Below are positions 32,395-42,275 of a stretch of DNA of 64,000 nucleotides, piece after piece. The notes below the pieces were generated by a model, which was given only the letters and a program-made list of their open reading frames with translations, was not told the origin of the DNA and made no database searches. Every line of letters begins with the position of its first letter. Position 1 is the stretch's first letter. The DNA comes from Pseudomonas sp. HN11 (GTDB taxonomy: Bacteria; Pseudomonadota; Gammaproteobacteria; Pseudomonadales; Pseudomonadaceae): positions 1,251,001 to 1,315,000 of the forward strand of contig NZ_CP089985.1 of the NCBI RefSeq assembly GCF_021390155.1, written 5' to 3'. The position numbers and the translations under genes are program-made.

Positions 32395-33090
32395 TCAGGT
32401 GGCTGGAAGCACTTCCAGCACACAAATCATCCCAGCCTCCGGATAGTGCCAATGCACATCCACATCCCAGAACCGCGCCCCGTATTCCCGCTCCGGCCCC
32501 GGTGTTTGATACGCCGGCCGTGGATCCTGCGCCAGACACTGATCAATCAGCTCCACCAGTGGCTCGCCCAGGCACTGGGCATGGGCTTGTGCCTGTTGCA
32601 GGGCGGTCTTGAGCCACTGCACCGGAATCAGCTGCGGTGCGGCGCTGGCGATACAGTTGGTGGCCGTGTCGACAATGTCGGCATACGGCACATACGGCTT
32701 GATATCCAGCACTGGCGTGCCGTCCAGCAGATCAATCCCGGAAATCCACAGCCGCCCCGGCTCGACCTTGTCCAGTTTCACCACTGACTGGCCAATGCCA
32801 TTGGGCCGGTGGGTAGCGCGGGTGGCGAACACGCCCATGGAGGTGTTGCCGCCCAGGCGCGGTGGGCGCACTTTCAGGCGGGGTTTGTCTTCCAGCGCCT
32901 GGTGAAACAGGAACAGCAACCATACATGGCTGACCTGCTCCAGGCCCTGTACGGCCTCGCCGCCGTCGAACGGCGCCACCAGCTCCAGCACGCCCCGGGC
33001 GGCCGGTGCCAGCTGCGGTTGGCGTGGGATGGCGAACTTCTCCTTGAAGCAGGAGCGCACGAAGCCGACGGGCGAGACGTTGTAGGCCAT
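32395..33090 (-). CDS. trmO: tRNA (adenine(37)-N6)-methyltransferase TrmO
   Basis: 231 aa from ATG 33090 (MAYNVSPVGFVRS). TsaA-like beta-barrel: VSHVWLLFLFH, ATRATHRPNGIGQSVVKL and GIDLLDGTPVLDIKPYVPYAD are characteristic. Adds N6-methyl to t6A37 of tRNA-Thr in E. coli. C-terminal extra domain of about 80 residues as in E. coli TrmO. Confidence 0.92.
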   Translation of the reverse strand: MAYNVSPVGFVRSCFKEKFAIPRQPQLAPAARGVLELVAPFDGGEAVQGLEQVSHVWLLFLFHQALEDKPRLKVRPPRLGGNTSMGVFATRATHRPNGIGQSVVKLDKVEPGRLWISGIDLLDGTPVLDIKPYVPYADIVDTATNCIASAAPQLIPVQWLKTALQQAQAHAQCLGEPLVELIDQCLAQDPRPAYQTPGPEREYGARFWDVDVHWHYPEAGMICVLEVLPAT

Positions 33091-33099
33091 TGCTGGAGC

Positions 33100-33157
33100 C
33101 TCAAGTTGCAAGCTACAAGCCACAAGCTTTTAACTTGCAGCGTGAAGCTTATAGCTG
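33100..33157. repeat. AAGCTTGCAGCTT-type intergenic repeat, copy 1
   Basis: A run of short inverted pieces such as TTGCAAGCTACAAGCCACAAG and AACTTGCAGCGTGAAGCTTA between trmO and the DUF1456 gene. Related sequence occurs at 47846-47930 and 50485-50512. A non-REP repeat family of fluorescent pseudomonads. Confidence 0.6.
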
Positions 33158-33159
33158 CT

Positions 33160-33621
33160 TTAAGCTCTGACGCGCAGCGTCAGGCCCTTCAGGAAATTGC
33201 GCAGCAACTGGTCGCCGCACGGGCGATAGTTGGTGTGGCCGAACTTGCGGAACAGCGCGCTCAGCTCAGGCTTGGACACCGGGAACTCGGCGGCCTTGAG
33301 GATGGCGTGCATGTCATCTTCCTTCAGTTCGAAGGCCACGCGCAGCTTCTTGAGGATGATGTTGTTGGTCACCGGGGTTTCGATCGGCTGTGGCGGACGG
33401 CTTTCGTCCTTGCCACGTTTGAAAATCACCAAACCGTCGAGGAAGTGCGCCATGACTTCATCCGGGCAGAACACAAAGCCTTCTTCCTCATCTTTCTTGA
33501 GGTAGGTCAGCAGGTCGTCCTTGGTCACGTCCATGCCGCCGAGCTTGATGATCTCGACCATCTTGTTGTCGCTGATGTCGAGCATGTAGCGCACGCTGCG
33601 CAGTACGTCGTTGTGAATCAT
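33160..33621 (-). CDS. DUF1456 (YehS-like) protein
   Basis: 153 aa from ATG 33621 (AGGA 9 bp upstream). Two related helical halves, each beginning in the same way (VLRSVRYMLDISDNKMVEII near residue 5, ILKKLRVAFELKEDDMHAIL near residue 89), the tandem DUF1456 arrangement of E. coli YehS. Function unknown. Confidence 0.88.
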   Translation of the reverse strand: MIHNDVLRSVRYMLDISDNKMVEIIKLGGMDVTKDDLLTYLKKDEEEGFVFCPDEVMAHFLDGLVIFKRGKDESRPPQPIETPVTNNIILKKLRVAFELKEDDMHAILKAAEFPVSKPELSALFRKFGHTNYRPCGDQLLRNFLKGLTLRVRA

Positions 33622-33691
33622 GGTGGGCAATCCTGGTATTCAACTGAGGACACCGCGCAAAGGAGGCGGTGTCGGGAAAAAGGGTAGCGGC

Positions 33692-34402
33692 TTAGAACTT
33701 CTCTTTGCCAGACAGATAACGCCATTGGCCGACCGGCACCTTGCCGATGGAAACGCCGCCGATGCGGATACGGCGAATGGCGATGACTTTGAGGCCAACC
33801 GCTTCGCAGAACAGCGCGATCACGCCTGGCTGGGGGTTTTTCATCGCAAAGCGCAGGCGGTTCTCGTTCTGCCAGCTGGCTTTGACGGCGGGCAGTTCTT
33901 TGCCTTTATAGGTCAGGCCGTGGTTCAGGCGGTTGAGGCCGTGGGCAACCATGTCGCCTTCCACTTCCACCACGTATTCCTGCTCGATCTTGGCGGCATC
34001 GGCGGTCAATTTGCGCAGGATCTTCCAGTCCTGGGTGAACACCAGCAGGCCGCTGGCCTTGGCTTGCAGGTCGGCGCTGGCGGTGAGGCGCAGGAAGTGG
34101 CCCTTGAGCGGGCGCTTGCCGAAGCGGTGTTCTTGCGAGAGGGTGTCGGCGCTGATCGACGCCATGGCCGTCTCGGCATCCACGCCGGCCGGGGCGTGCA
34201 ACAGGATGGTCACCGGCTCGGGCGCGGTGGCCTTGGCCTCCGGGTCCAGCTCGACCTTCTGTGTGGTGACCTTGAACTGCGGCTCGTCGATCACTTCACC
34301 GTCCACCGAGACCCAGCCGCCTTCGATAAACAGCTCAGCCTCCCGACGGGAGCAACCGACCAGTTCGATAAGGCGTTTGGAGAGGCGTATGGGGTCAGTC
34401 AT
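33692..34402 (-). CDS. RsuA/RluF-like RNA pseudouridine synthase homologue lacking the catalytic Asp
   Basis: 236 aa. N-terminal S4 RNA-binding domain (RLSKRLIELVGCSRREAELF, then GGWVSVDG) and a pseudouridine-synthase-like C-terminal domain (EQEYVVEVEGD, LRFAMKNPQPGVIALF). In the family motif GRLDxxTxGLL the Asp is catalytic; here the aligned stretch reads ADLQAKASGLLVFT, with Gln in place of Asp. The protein may be inactive as a pseudouridine synthase or may act as an RNA-binding protein. Confidence 0.82.
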   Translation of the reverse strand: MTDPIRLSKRLIELVGCSRREAELFIEGGWVSVDGEVIDEPQFKVTTQKVELDPEAKATAPEPVTILLHAPAGVDAETAMASISADTLSQEHRFGKRPLKGHFLRLTASADLQAKASGLLVFTQDWKILRKLTADAAKIEQEYVVEVEGDMVAHGLNRLNHGLTYKGKELPAVKASWQNENRLRFAMKNPQPGVIALFCEAVGLKVIAIRRIRIGGVSIGKVPVGQWRYLSGKEKF

Positions 34403-34473
34403 GACAAGGGCCGTAACAAAAGGGGGCGGCTATTGTACCTGTGTGGGCGCGGTTAATCCCGGCCCCATTTCAT

Positions 34474-34947
34474 TTAGCCTTGACGCGCTTGCGGCTGCAC
34501 CTCGCGCAAACGCATGTGCAGCAACGGATACGGCTGACCCAGGCCATCGTGCTCCGTGCGTCCGATCACCTCGAAGCCCTGTTTGAAATAAAAACCCAGT
34601 GCCTGGGGATTTTGCTCGTTCACGTCCAATTCGTCGGCATTCATGTGTTCGATCGCATACCGTAGCAGGTGCCGGCCAAGGCCCTGGCCCCGGTGCTGCG
34701 GAGCAATAAACAGCATCTCCACCTTGCCCGCGGCGATGCCGGCAAACCCGGTGATACGCTGGCGCGGATCCTTGGTGCAAATCAACATCACAGCGTCCAG
34801 ATAGCGCGTCAGTACCAGGTTTTTCAGCAGCACGATGTAACTGTCCGGCAGGAAATCATGCGTCGCCCGCACCGAGTCTTCCCAGATCTGCGCCAGTTGG
34901 ATGTAATCGCTGGTTTTAGGTGTGTGGATAACCGAATGCTGACGCAT
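34474..34947 (-). CDS. GNAT-family N-acetyltransferase
   Basis: 156 aa from ATG 34947 (MRQHSVIHT). Acetyl-CoA-binding motif A: MLFIAPQHRGQGLGRHLLRYA; the following DVNEQNPQALGFYFKQGFEV is the typical GNAT beta5/alpha4 region. Related to E. coli YjaB-like enzymes. Substrate unknown. Confidence 0.85.
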   Translation of the reverse strand: MRQHSVIHTPKTSDYIQLAQIWEDSVRATHDFLPDSYIVLLKNLVLTRYLDAVMLICTKDPRQRITGFAGIAAGKVEMLFIAPQHRGQGLGRHLLRYAIEHMNADELDVNEQNPQALGFYFKQGFEVIGRTEHDGLGQPYPLLHMRLREVQPQARQG

Positions 34948-34996
34948 GCCCGCTGCCCCTTGCCGATTGGCACTGATGGGCAAAACGATAGACCTA

Positions 34997-35033
34997 AAAA
35001 AGCCCCGTATCTTCTCCAGAGACGGGGCTTTTT
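34997..35033. terminator. bidirectional terminator at the end of rimO
   Basis: 12-bp stem AAAAAGCCCCGT (34997-35008) / ACGGGGCTTTTT (35022-35033). It lies just after the rimO stop (minus strand) and before the GNAT gene start, so it insulates the two. Confidence 0.88.
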
Positions 35034-35048
35034 CAGTTTATTGACGAA

Positions 35049-36389
35049 TCAGTCGCGCTTTTCAGCCCACAGGTCGTATTCGTCAGCATCGGTCACGGTG
35101 CACCAGACCTTGTCGCCCGGCTTCAAACCGCTGGCATCATCGATAAACACGTTACCGTCGATTTCTGGCGCATCGAAGAAGCAGCGGCCGACCGCGCCTT
35201 GCTCGTCGACTTCGTCGATCAGCACTTCGATTTCCTTGCCGATGCGCAGCTGCAGGCGCGCCGAGCTGATGGCCTGCTGGTGCGCCATGAAACGCTCCCA
35301 ACGGTCCTGCTTGACGTCGTCCGGCACTACGGCCAGGTCCAGCAGGTTGGCCGGGGCGCCTTCAACCGGCGAGTACTGGAAGCAACCGACGCGGTCCAGT
35401 TGGGCTTCGGTCAACCAGTCCAGCAGGTACTGGAAGTCTTCTTCGGTTTCGCCGGGGAAGCCGACGATAAAGGTCGAACGGATGATCAGTTCCGGGCAGA
35501 TCTCGCGCCAGTTCTTGATGCGCGCCAGGGTCTTGTCTTCGAAGGCCGGGCGTTTCATGGCCTTGAGCACCTTCGGGCTGGCGTGCTGGAACGGGATGTC
35601 CAGGTACGGCAGGATCTTGCCGGCCGCCATCAGCGGGATCAGCTCGTCCACGTGTGGGTACGGGTAAACGTAGTGCAGGCGCACCCACACACCCAGGCTG
35701 CTCAAGGCTTCGCACAGTTCGGTCATGCGGGTTTTCACCGGCGCGCCGTTCCAGAAACCGGTGCGGTATTTCACGTCGACGCCGTAGGCGCTGGTGTCCT
35801 GGGAGATCACCAACAGCTCTTTCACGCCGGATTTGACCAGGCGCTGGGCCTCGTCCAATACGTCGCCGACCGGACGGCTGACCAGCTTGCCGCGCATCGA
35901 CGGGATGATGCAGAAGCTGCAGCTGTGGTTGCAGCCTTCGGAAATTTTCAGGTACGCGTAGTGGCGCGGGGTCAGCTTGATGCCTTGCGGCGGCACCAGG
36001 TCGATCAGCGGGTTGTGGTCCTGACGCGGGGGGACCACTTCGTGCACGGCGTTGACCACCTGCTCGTACTGCTGCGGGCCGGTCACCGCCAGCACGCTCG
36101 GGTGCACATTGCGGATATTGCCTTCTTCCACGCCCATGCAGCCGGTCACGATGACCTTGCCGTTTTCCTTGATCGCTTCGCCGATCACTTCCAGGGATTC
36201 CGCCTTGGCCGAATCGATGAAGCCGCAGGTATTGACCACCACCACGTCGGCGTCCTGGTAAGTGGACACAACGTCATAGCCTTCCATACGCAGTTGCGTG
36301 AGGATGCGCTCGGAGTCGACCAGAGCCTTCGGGCAACCCAGGGAAACAAAGCCAACCTTGGGGTTGGCTTTTGCGATGGTGGTGGACAT
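35049..36389 (-). CDS. rimO: ribosomal protein S12 methylthiotransferase RimO
   Basis: 446 aa from ATG 36389. UPF0004 domain with three cluster Cys (SLGCPKA, NTCGFID, TGCMGVE), radical-[11 protein letters not shown] near residue 150, and a C-terminal TRAM domain. Methylthiolates Asp of ribosomal protein S12. Confidence 0.97.
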   Translation of the reverse strand: MSTTIAKANPKVGFVSLGCPKALVDSERILTQLRMEGYDVVSTYQDADVVVVNTCGFIDSAKAESLEVIGEAIKENGKVIVTGCMGVEEGNIRNVHPSVLAVTGPQQYEQVVNAVHEVVPPRQDHNPLIDLVPPQGIKLTPRHYAYLKISEGCNHSCSFCIIPSMRGKLVSRPVGDVLDEAQRLVKSGVKELLVISQDTSAYGVDVKYRTGFWNGAPVKTRMTELCEALSSLGVWVRLHYVYPYPHVDELIPLMAAGKILPYLDIPFQHASPKVLKAMKRPAFEDKTLARIKNWREICPELIIRSTFIVGFPGETEEDFQYLLDWLTEAQLDRVGCFQYSPVEGAPANLLDLAVVPDDVKQDRWERFMAHQQAISSARLQLRIGKEIEVLIDEVDEQGAVGRCFFDAPEIDGNVFIDDASGLKPGDKVWCTVTDADEYDLWAEKRD

Positions 36390-36678
36390 GTCTAACCTCG
36401 GTATTGAATGACGCCGCCAGTCGGGCACGACAGGGCTGCGGACGGGCGCTGGGTGCGCCTCTGATCAAAAAGTGCGCAATTCTAGCGACGGGCAACGCAC
36501 TTGACCAGCTTTATGCAGGGAAATGCGACGAGTGCTGCGCTATGCTTCGCGCCGTTGCACACAGGTAAAACCCCTGGGTCAATAAAACGTCTGTTACGAG
36601 AAGTAAAACAGCGCATGCTACGGTCAGCTTAGACGCGTTATTTATAAAAGACCTCAGGTCAAAGGGCAGGAGTGGTTG

Positions 36679-38580
36679 ATGGGTCACGCGAGTAGTCAGG
36701 CAGCAGGTGCCGAGCAGTCAAACGCCAAGCCGATCGGCATGCTGGTGGCAGCGGTCGGGGTGGTTTACGGCGATATCGGGACCAGCCCGCTCTACACCCT
36801 TAAAGAGGTGTTCAACGGCGGTTATGGGGTTCAGGTCAACCATGACGGCGTGCTGGGGATCCTGGCGCTGATCTTCTGGTCGCTGATCTGGGTGGTGTCG
36901 ATCAAGTACATGCTGTTCGTGTTGCGCGCCGATAACCAGGGCGAGGGCGGCATCATGGCGCTCACGGCACTGGCACGGCGGGCGGCCGGGGAGCGCAAGA
37001 AGTTGCGCAGTTTCCTGGTGGTGTGCGGCCTCTGTGGCGCGGCACTGTTCTACGGCGACAGCATGATCACTCCGGCGATTTCCGTACTGTCCGCGGTTGA
37101 AGGCCTGGAACTGGCGTTCGACGGCCTGGAAAAATGGGTCGTGCCCATCGCCCTGGTGGTGTTGGTGGCGCTGTTCCTGATCCAGAAACATGGCACCGAT
37201 CACATCGGCAAGCTGTTCGGGCCGGTCATGGTGACCTGGTTCCTGGTGCTGGGCGGGCTGGGCGTGTACGGCATCACTCTGCACCCTGAAGTGCTCAGTG
37301 CGATGAACCCGATGTGGGCCGTGCGTTTCTTCGAGGCTCACCCCGGCATTGGCGTGGCGATCCTCGGCGCGGTGGTGCTGGCATTGACCGGCGCCGAAGC
37401 ACTCTACGCCGACATGGGCCACTTCGGCCGCAAACCCATCGCCCGCGCCTGGTTCATCCTGGTATTGCCGGCGTTGGTCCTCAATTATTTCGGCCAGGGC
37501 GCGATGTTGCTCGGCGACCCGGAAGCCGCGCGCAACCCGTTCTACCTGCTGGCCCCGAGCTGGGCGCTGATCCCGCTGGTGGTGTTGTCCACCCTGGCCA
37601 CGGTGATTGCATCCCAGGCGGTGATTTCCGGCGCGTTCTCGTTAACCCGTCAGGCGATCCAGTTGGGCTACATCCCGCGCATGCACATACAGCACACGTC
37701 CAGTGCCGAACAGGGGCAGATCTACATCGGTGCGGTGAACTGGTCGCTGATGGTGGGGGTGATCCTGCTGGTGCTGGGCTTTGAATCGTCCAACGCTTTG
37801 GCATCGGCTTACGGCGTGGCAGTGACTGGCACCATGCTGATGACCACCATCCTGGTATCGGCGGTGATGCTGCTGCTGTGGAAGTGGCCTCCGATCCTGG
37901 CGGTGCCGGTCCTGGTGTGCTGCCTGTTGGTGGACGGTCTGTATTTCGCGGCCAACGTGCCGAAGATCATCCAGGGCGGCGCCTTTCCGGTATTGGCGGG
38001 GATCGTGTTGTTCGTGCTGATGACCACCTGGAAGCGCGGCAAGCAATTGCTGGTGGAGCGCCTCGACGAAGGCGGCTTGCCGCTGCCGATCTTTATCAGC
38101 AGTATCCGCGTGCAGCCGCCCCATCGGGTGCAGGGCACCGCCGTGTTCCTCACCGCTCGCCCGGACGCCGTGCCCCATGCGCTGTTGCACAACCTGCTGC
38201 ATAACCAAGTGTTGCATGAGCAAGTGGTGCTGCTGACCGTGGTCTACGAGGATATTCCCCGCGTCCCTGCCGCGCGGCGGTTTGAGGTGGATGCCTACGG
38301 CGAAGGCTTCTTCCGTGTGATCCTGCACTTTGGTTTCACCGATGAGCCGGATGTACCGCAAGCGCTGAAGTTGTGCCATCTGGATGACCTGGACTTCAGC
38401 CCGATGCGCACTACCTATTTCCTCAGCCGCGAAACGGTCATCGCCTCGCGGATCAAGGGCATGGCGCGTTGGCGCGAAGCTTTGTTCGCCTTTATGTTGA
38501 AGAACGCCAACGGCAACCTGCGCTTCTTCAAGCTCCCGGTAAACCGGGTGATCGAGCTGGGCACCCAGGTCGAAATGTAG
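36679..38580 (+). CDS. kup: low-affinity potassium transporter Kup
   Basis: 633 aa from ATG 36679 with AGGAG 6 bp upstream. About twelve hydrophobic helices in residues 15-430; Kup signature [17 protein letters not shown] near the start and [16 protein letters not shown] in the middle. The C-terminal 190 residues are cytosolic. K+/H+ symporter. Divergent from rimO across 289 bp with no other gene. Confidence 0.96.
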   Translation: MGHASSQAAGAEQSNAKPIGMLVAAVGVVYGDIGTSPLYTLKEVFNGGYGVQVNHDGVLGILALIFWSLIWVVSIKYMLFVLRADNQGEGGIMALTALARRAAGERKKLRSFLVVCGLCGAALFYGDSMITPAISVLSAVEGLELAFDGLEKWVVPIALVVLVALFLIQKHGTDHIGKLFGPVMVTWFLVLGGLGVYGITLHPEVLSAMNPMWAVRFFEAHPGIGVAILGAVVLALTGAEALYADMGHFGRKPIARAWFILVLPALVLNYFGQGAMLLGDPEAARNPFYLLAPSWALIPLVVLSTLATVIASQAVISGAFSLTRQAIQLGYIPRMHIQHTSSAEQGQIYIGAVNWSLMVGVILLVLGFESSNALASAYGVAVTGTMLMTTILVSAVMLLLWKWPPILAVPVLVCCLLVDGLYFAANVPKIIQGGAFPVLAGIVLFVLMTTWKRGKQLLVERLDEGGLPLPIFISSIRVQPPHRVQGTAVFLTARPDAVPHALLHNLLHNQVLHEQVVLLTVVYEDIPRVPAARRFEVDAYGEGFFRVILHFGFTDEPDVPQALKLCHLDDLDFSPMRTTYFLSRETVIASRIKGMARWREALFAFMLKNANGNLRFFKLPVNRVIELGTQVEM

Positions 38581-38707
38581 GCTGTTGCAACACGGGGGTC
38601 GGCAATCGGCTCCCGTTTTCGGTTCTGAACCCTGTGCATTCCAGCGTTGTCGACTAGGCTCTAAGCACTGTTTGAATAGTGCCCACAGAACCCAGAAGAG
38701 GTGCGCC

Positions 38708-39814
38708 ATGAGTCAGCTGCTCGAACCCTATACCCTGCGCCAATTGACCCTGCTCAACCGCATCGCGGTTTCGCCCATGTGCCAATACTCAAGCGTCGAT
38801 GGTCTGGCCAATGACTGGCATCTCGTCCACCTTGGCAGCCGTGCCGTCGGTGGCGCCGGGTTGATTTTCACCGAAGCCACCGCCGTGACTGCCGACGGCC
38901 GCATCACCGCCCAGGACCTGGGCCTGTGGAACGACGCACAGATCGAACCGCTGCAACGCATCACACGTTTCATCGCGGCCCAGGGCGCGGTGGCCGGCAT
39001 TCAGCTGGCCCACGCCGGGCGCAAGGCCAGCACCCATCGGCCATGGATCGGCAAGCATGGCAGCGTCAAAGTGGAGGAGGGCGGCTGGACCCCGGTGGGG
39101 CCATCGCCGATTGCCTTCGACCCTCAGCACACCCAACCCAAACAGCTGGGCGAAGGGCAGATCCAGCAAGTGATCGCCGATTTCGTCGCCGCCGCCAAGC
39201 GCGCGTTGACCGCCGGTTTTGAAGTGGTGGAAATCCACGCGGCGCATGGTTACCTGCTGCATCAATTTCTCTCACCTATCAGCAACCAGCGTCAGGACCA
39301 GTACGGTGGCTCGTTTGAAAACCGTATACGTTTGGTGCAGCAGGTCACCAAGGCCGTGCGTGATGTCTGGCCGCAGGAGCTGCCGCTGTTTGTGCGGGTG
39401 TCGGCTACCGACTGGGTGGAGGACGGCTGGAACCCGGATGAAACCGTGGAGCTGGCGCGCCGCCTGAAAGACTTGGGCGTCGACCTGATCGACGTGTCCT
39501 CCGGTGGCACCGCCGCCAATGCCGAGATCCCGACCGGCCCCGGTTACCAGACCCGCTTCGCCGAACGTGTGCGCAAAGAGTCGGGCATCGCCACGGGCAC
39601 CGTTGGCATGATCACTGAGCCGGCTCAGGCCGAGCACATCCTGCGCACCTGCCAGGCCGATATCATCTTCCTGGCCCGTGAGCTGTTGCGTGATCCGTAC
39701 TGGCCGCTGCATGCCGACGATGACCTGGGTGGACGCAAGGCAATCTGGCCGGCGCAGTACCAACGCGCCACGCACCGTGATCAGCCGATCCATGAGTCTG
39801 ATTTGCGAGATTGA
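38708..39814 (+). CDS. Old Yellow Enzyme-family NADH:flavin oxidoreductase (XenA/YqjM type)
   Basis: 368 aa from ATG 38708. FMN-dependent ene-reductase: NRIAVSPMCQYSS with the redox-modulating Cys, AHAGRKAS, EIHAAHGYLLHQFLSP, RQDQYGGSFENRIR and VGMITEPAQAE. Like xenobiotic reductase A, it reduces activated C=C bonds such as enones. Physiological substrate unknown. Ends in a clear terminator. Confidence 0.9.
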   Translation: MSQLLEPYTLRQLTLLNRIAVSPMCQYSSVDGLANDWHLVHLGSRAVGGAGLIFTEATAVTADGRITAQDLGLWNDAQIEPLQRITRFIAAQGAVAGIQLAHAGRKASTHRPWIGKHGSVKVEEGGWTPVGPSPIAFDPQHTQPKQLGEGQIQQVIADFVAAAKRALTAGFEVVEIHAAHGYLLHQFLSPISNQRQDQYGGSFENRIRLVQQVTKAVRDVWPQELPLFVRVSATDWVEDGWNPDETVELARRLKDLGVDLIDVSSGGTAANAEIPTGPGYQTRFAERVRKESGIATGTVGMITEPAQAEHILRTCQADIIFLARELLRDPYWPLHADDDLGGRKAIWPAQYQRATHRDQPIHESDLRD

Positions 39815-39834
39815 ACGGCTGCACGCTTCACCAG

Positions 39835-39862
39835 AACCCACCCTGACCCGGTGGGTTTTTTT
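39835..39862 (+). terminator. terminator of the Old Yellow Enzyme gene
   Basis: Stem AACCCACC (39835-39842) / GGTGGGTT (39850-39857), 7-nt loop, seven T. Confidence 0.9.
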
Positions 39863-40084
39863 GGATGAAAGGGTGGGATAAGCCTGTAGGTCTTTGTTAC
39901 CGAGACAATTATTTAAGTGATTACTCTAAAAAAATCGCACACTCGGCAATAAGGTTTCTACGCTTAAGGTAAGTCTGGTTTCTGGCCCAGGAAGTCAGTC
40001 GGTTTGCTAACTGAGGCATTGCGCTTCATGAGAGGCGGGTGATGGGCAATGGGAGTATTTGATGGATATCAGGAGAAGCAGTCC

Positions 40085-40270
40085 ATGGCCAAGTCCTATG
40101 GTGTAGCGGGTGTGGTGGCGTCCTTTTTGGCCCGCCGGGTGTCTTTAGGTGGCCGAAGGCTGAGTTCGGATGAAGTGGAATTGCTGGCGCAATACCGCGC
40201 CCTGACCGAGAACGATCAGGTGGCGATGCGTTATTTGATTGGGGCGATGAAGAGTGTGTCGCGGTTCTGA
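40085..40270 (+). CDS. small protein of unknown function
   Basis: 61 aa from ATG 40085 with AGGAG 9 bp upstream; an in-frame ATG at 40049 would add 12 residues. The second half (LSSDEVELLAQYRALTENDQ, then VAMRYLIGAM) resembles the helical tail found after HTH domains in repressor-like proteins (LL-x-YRAL-x-x-x-D), but no HTH precedes it. I do not recognise the family. The 185 bp before it hold no gene. Confidence 0.55.
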   Translation: MAKSYGVAGVVASFLARRVSLGGRRLSSDEVELLAQYRALTENDQVAMRYLIGAMKSVSRF

Positions 40271-40281
40271 GCCGCAGGGGG

Positions 40282-40307
40282 GCGTTCCCACGCAAGCGTG
40301 GGAACGC
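40282..40307. repeat. perfect 12-bp inverted repeat between two genes
   Basis: GCGTTCCCACGC-AA-GCGTGGGAACGC, 11 bp after the small gene and 6 bp before the end of opgD. A widespread Pseudomonas intergenic palindrome that may also end both converging transcripts. Confidence 0.8.
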
Positions 40308-40313
40308 AGTGCA

Positions 40314-41939
40314 TCAGGTGTACTTACGCTGGTCCGGTGCCGGCGGGAAATACTGATACAGCCAGGTTTCACTCAAGGTGCGGTCCTGGGTACGGATAAA
40401 CAAACGCAGCTCCACCGGTTCCACGCTGTCGCTGGTCGGGTACCAGTCAAACAGGATGCGGTAGCCCTTGATGTTATCCAGCACCAGCACGCTGAAATCC
40501 TTGACCTGGCCGTGGGAGCAAGTTACCACCGGCTCTATCCCGGTGCCCGGTGGCAGGCGATCCAGGCCGCCGCCCTTGAAGTCCACGGCAAAACGGCGCG
40601 CCCACACCGGTGGGTAGTGTTCACCCGGTGCCCAGCCTTCGACAAAGCCACCCATGCCGGAGCGGGTGGCATCGACCTGGGCCAGCGGCGTGCTCACCGG
40701 TGGCAGGGCACTCCAGTACAGCTTGTAGCCGTAGTTGAGCGAGTCGCCGGCGGCCACGGGCTTTTTCGGGGTCCAGAAGGCGACGATGTTATCGAGGGTT
40801 TCGCCGGTGGTAGGAATCTCCAGCAGGTCGATCGAGCCTTCGCCCCATGCCGTGGTCGGTTCGACCCACAGGCTCGGACGCTTGCTGTACCAGTCCACGG
40901 TGTCCTGGTAGCTGGCGAACTCATGGTCGGTCTGCACCAGGCCGAAACCTTTCGGGTCTTTGTCGGCGAACGCGTTGAATTGCAGCTTGGCCGGATTGTT
41001 CAGCGGGCGGCAGATCCACTCGCCGTTGCCGCGCCACATGGCCAGGCGGTCTGAGTCATGAATTTGCGGGTGGATGGTGTCGCACATACGGCGTTCGTGG
41101 GTGCCGCAACTGAACATGCTGGTCATCGGCGCAATGCCCAGTTGTTCGATGGTGGTGCGTGCATTGATATGCGCGTCGATCGCCATCACCACCTGGTTGG
41201 CCTGGCAGTCGATATCGAAGCGATAGGCACCGGTAGCGCTCGGCGAGTCGAGCAGGGCGTACACCACGAAGCGGGTGGCGTTCCTGTCCGGGGTTTCAAA
41301 CCAGAACTGCGTGAAATCGGGGAACTCTTCGCGTTTTTTCGCGTAGGTATCGATGGCCAGGCCACGGGCGGAGAGGCCGTACTGCCCGGTGCTGTCCACC
41401 GCGCGAAAGTAGCTGGCGCCGAGGAACGACAGCACGTCATGACGGTCCAGCTCCGGCGCCTTGAACAGCTTGAACCCGGAAAACCCCAGGTCGCCGGTCA
41501 GTTGCTTGGTATCGACCGTGGTTTTTTCATAGTTGAACAGTGACGGGCGGAAATGCACTTCGCGCGCTTCGCGGGTGTTGGGGTCGACGCTGTGCATGCG
41601 CACCGGCGTCTTGAAGCCCATGCCGACGTGGAAGAACTGAACGTCCAGCTGGCCGTTCAATTCCTTCCACAGCGAATGGTTGCCGTCGTAGCCGATGGCG
41701 TTGAAATTCTGCGGGGTCATGGTCGCCAGGGTTGGCGGCAGTACCTGTTTGGTGTCCTTGTAAGCGGTCCCGGCGAGTTGTTTGGCCTGGGCCTTGAGCG
41801 TTTCGAAATCGAACGCCACGGCCTTGCCATCGGCGGCACGGTTCCCGGCCCAGGCCTGGGCGGCGAGTAGGCCGCTGGCCGACAGACCGGTGTAAGCCGC
41901 AATGGCCATGGACGCTTTGAGCAAATTCCTGCGGTGCAT
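40314..41939 (-). CDS. opgD: glucan biosynthesis protein D (periplasmic)
   Basis: 541 aa. N-terminal twin-arginine-type signal ([10 protein letters not shown], hydrophobic to [11 protein letters not shown]). MdoG/OpgG-like domain followed by an Ig-like domain; conserved segments include [26 protein letters not shown] and [11 protein letters not shown]. OpgD shapes osmoregulated periplasmic glucans; recent work assigns beta-1,6-glucanase activity to this protein in E. coli. No opgG/H next to it. Confidence 0.93.
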   Translation of the reverse strand: MHRRNLLKASMAIAAYTGLSASGLLAAQAWAGNRAADGKAVAFDFETLKAQAKQLAGTAYKDTKQVLPPTLATMTPQNFNAIGYDGNHSLWKELNGQLDVQFFHVGMGFKTPVRMHSVDPNTREAREVHFRPSLFNYEKTTVDTKQLTGDLGFSGFKLFKAPELDRHDVLSFLGASYFRAVDSTGQYGLSARGLAIDTYAKKREEFPDFTQFWFETPDRNATRFVVYALLDSPSATGAYRFDIDCQANQVVMAIDAHINARTTIEQLGIAPMTSMFSCGTHERRMCDTIHPQIHDSDRLAMWRGNGEWICRPLNNPAKLQFNAFADKDPKGFGLVQTDHEFASYQDTVDWYSKRPSLWVEPTTAWGEGSIDLLEIPTTGETLDNIVAFWTPKKPVAAGDSLNYGYKLYWSALPPVSTPLAQVDATRSGMGGFVEGWAPGEHYPPVWARRFAVDFKGGGLDRLPPGTGIEPVVTCSHGQVKDFSVLVLDNIKGYRILFDWYPTSDSVEPVELRLFIRTQDRTLSETWLYQYFPPAPDQRKYT

Positions 41940-42173
41940 AGAGACAACCTGTCGTGAGCAAATCCCGCGCCTTTCCTGGCACGTAGCGGATCAGAAATTA
42001 CGGTTCGGACATGCCTTCGACCAAACGCAACGGACATTAAACAGACGCCGGATAGCTTAAGCGGTTCGATGACGTAGGAAAATTGATTGATGGCGGGGTG
42101 ATGGCGTTGCAAATGCGACAAGACATTTCTAGCGCTGTGGCCGAACACCTTGATCGGACCCTATGATGATCAA
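41940..42173. other. gene-free interval upstream of opgD
   Basis: Contains the opgD leader and no supported gene; continues into the REPIN at 42174-42264, making about 335 bp without coding sequence between opgD and patD. Confidence 0.6.
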
Positions 42174-42264
42174 ATGTGGGAGCGGGCTTGCTCGCGAATG
42201 CGTGGTATCAGCTTGCACATGCATCAACTGACCCACCGTATTCGCGAGCAAGCCCCCTCCCACA
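42174..42264. repeat. REPIN: inverted REP pair upstream of patD's 3' end
   Basis: The left arm begins TGTGGGAGCGGGCTTGCTCG and runs to ...GCGAATGCG; the right arm is CGTATTCGCGAGCAAGCCCC and runs to ...CTCCCAC. The arms of about 28 bp are separated by about 34 bp. The core matches the single REP palindromes at 32350 and 51342. Confidence 0.85.
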
Positions 42265-42275
42265 GAGGGCACGGG

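Noticed and set aside
30492..32423. 643-codon frame extending finR upstream
   Set aside because: The extra 330 codons run antisense through fpr; the conserved LysR start is MRFTLRQ at 31418.
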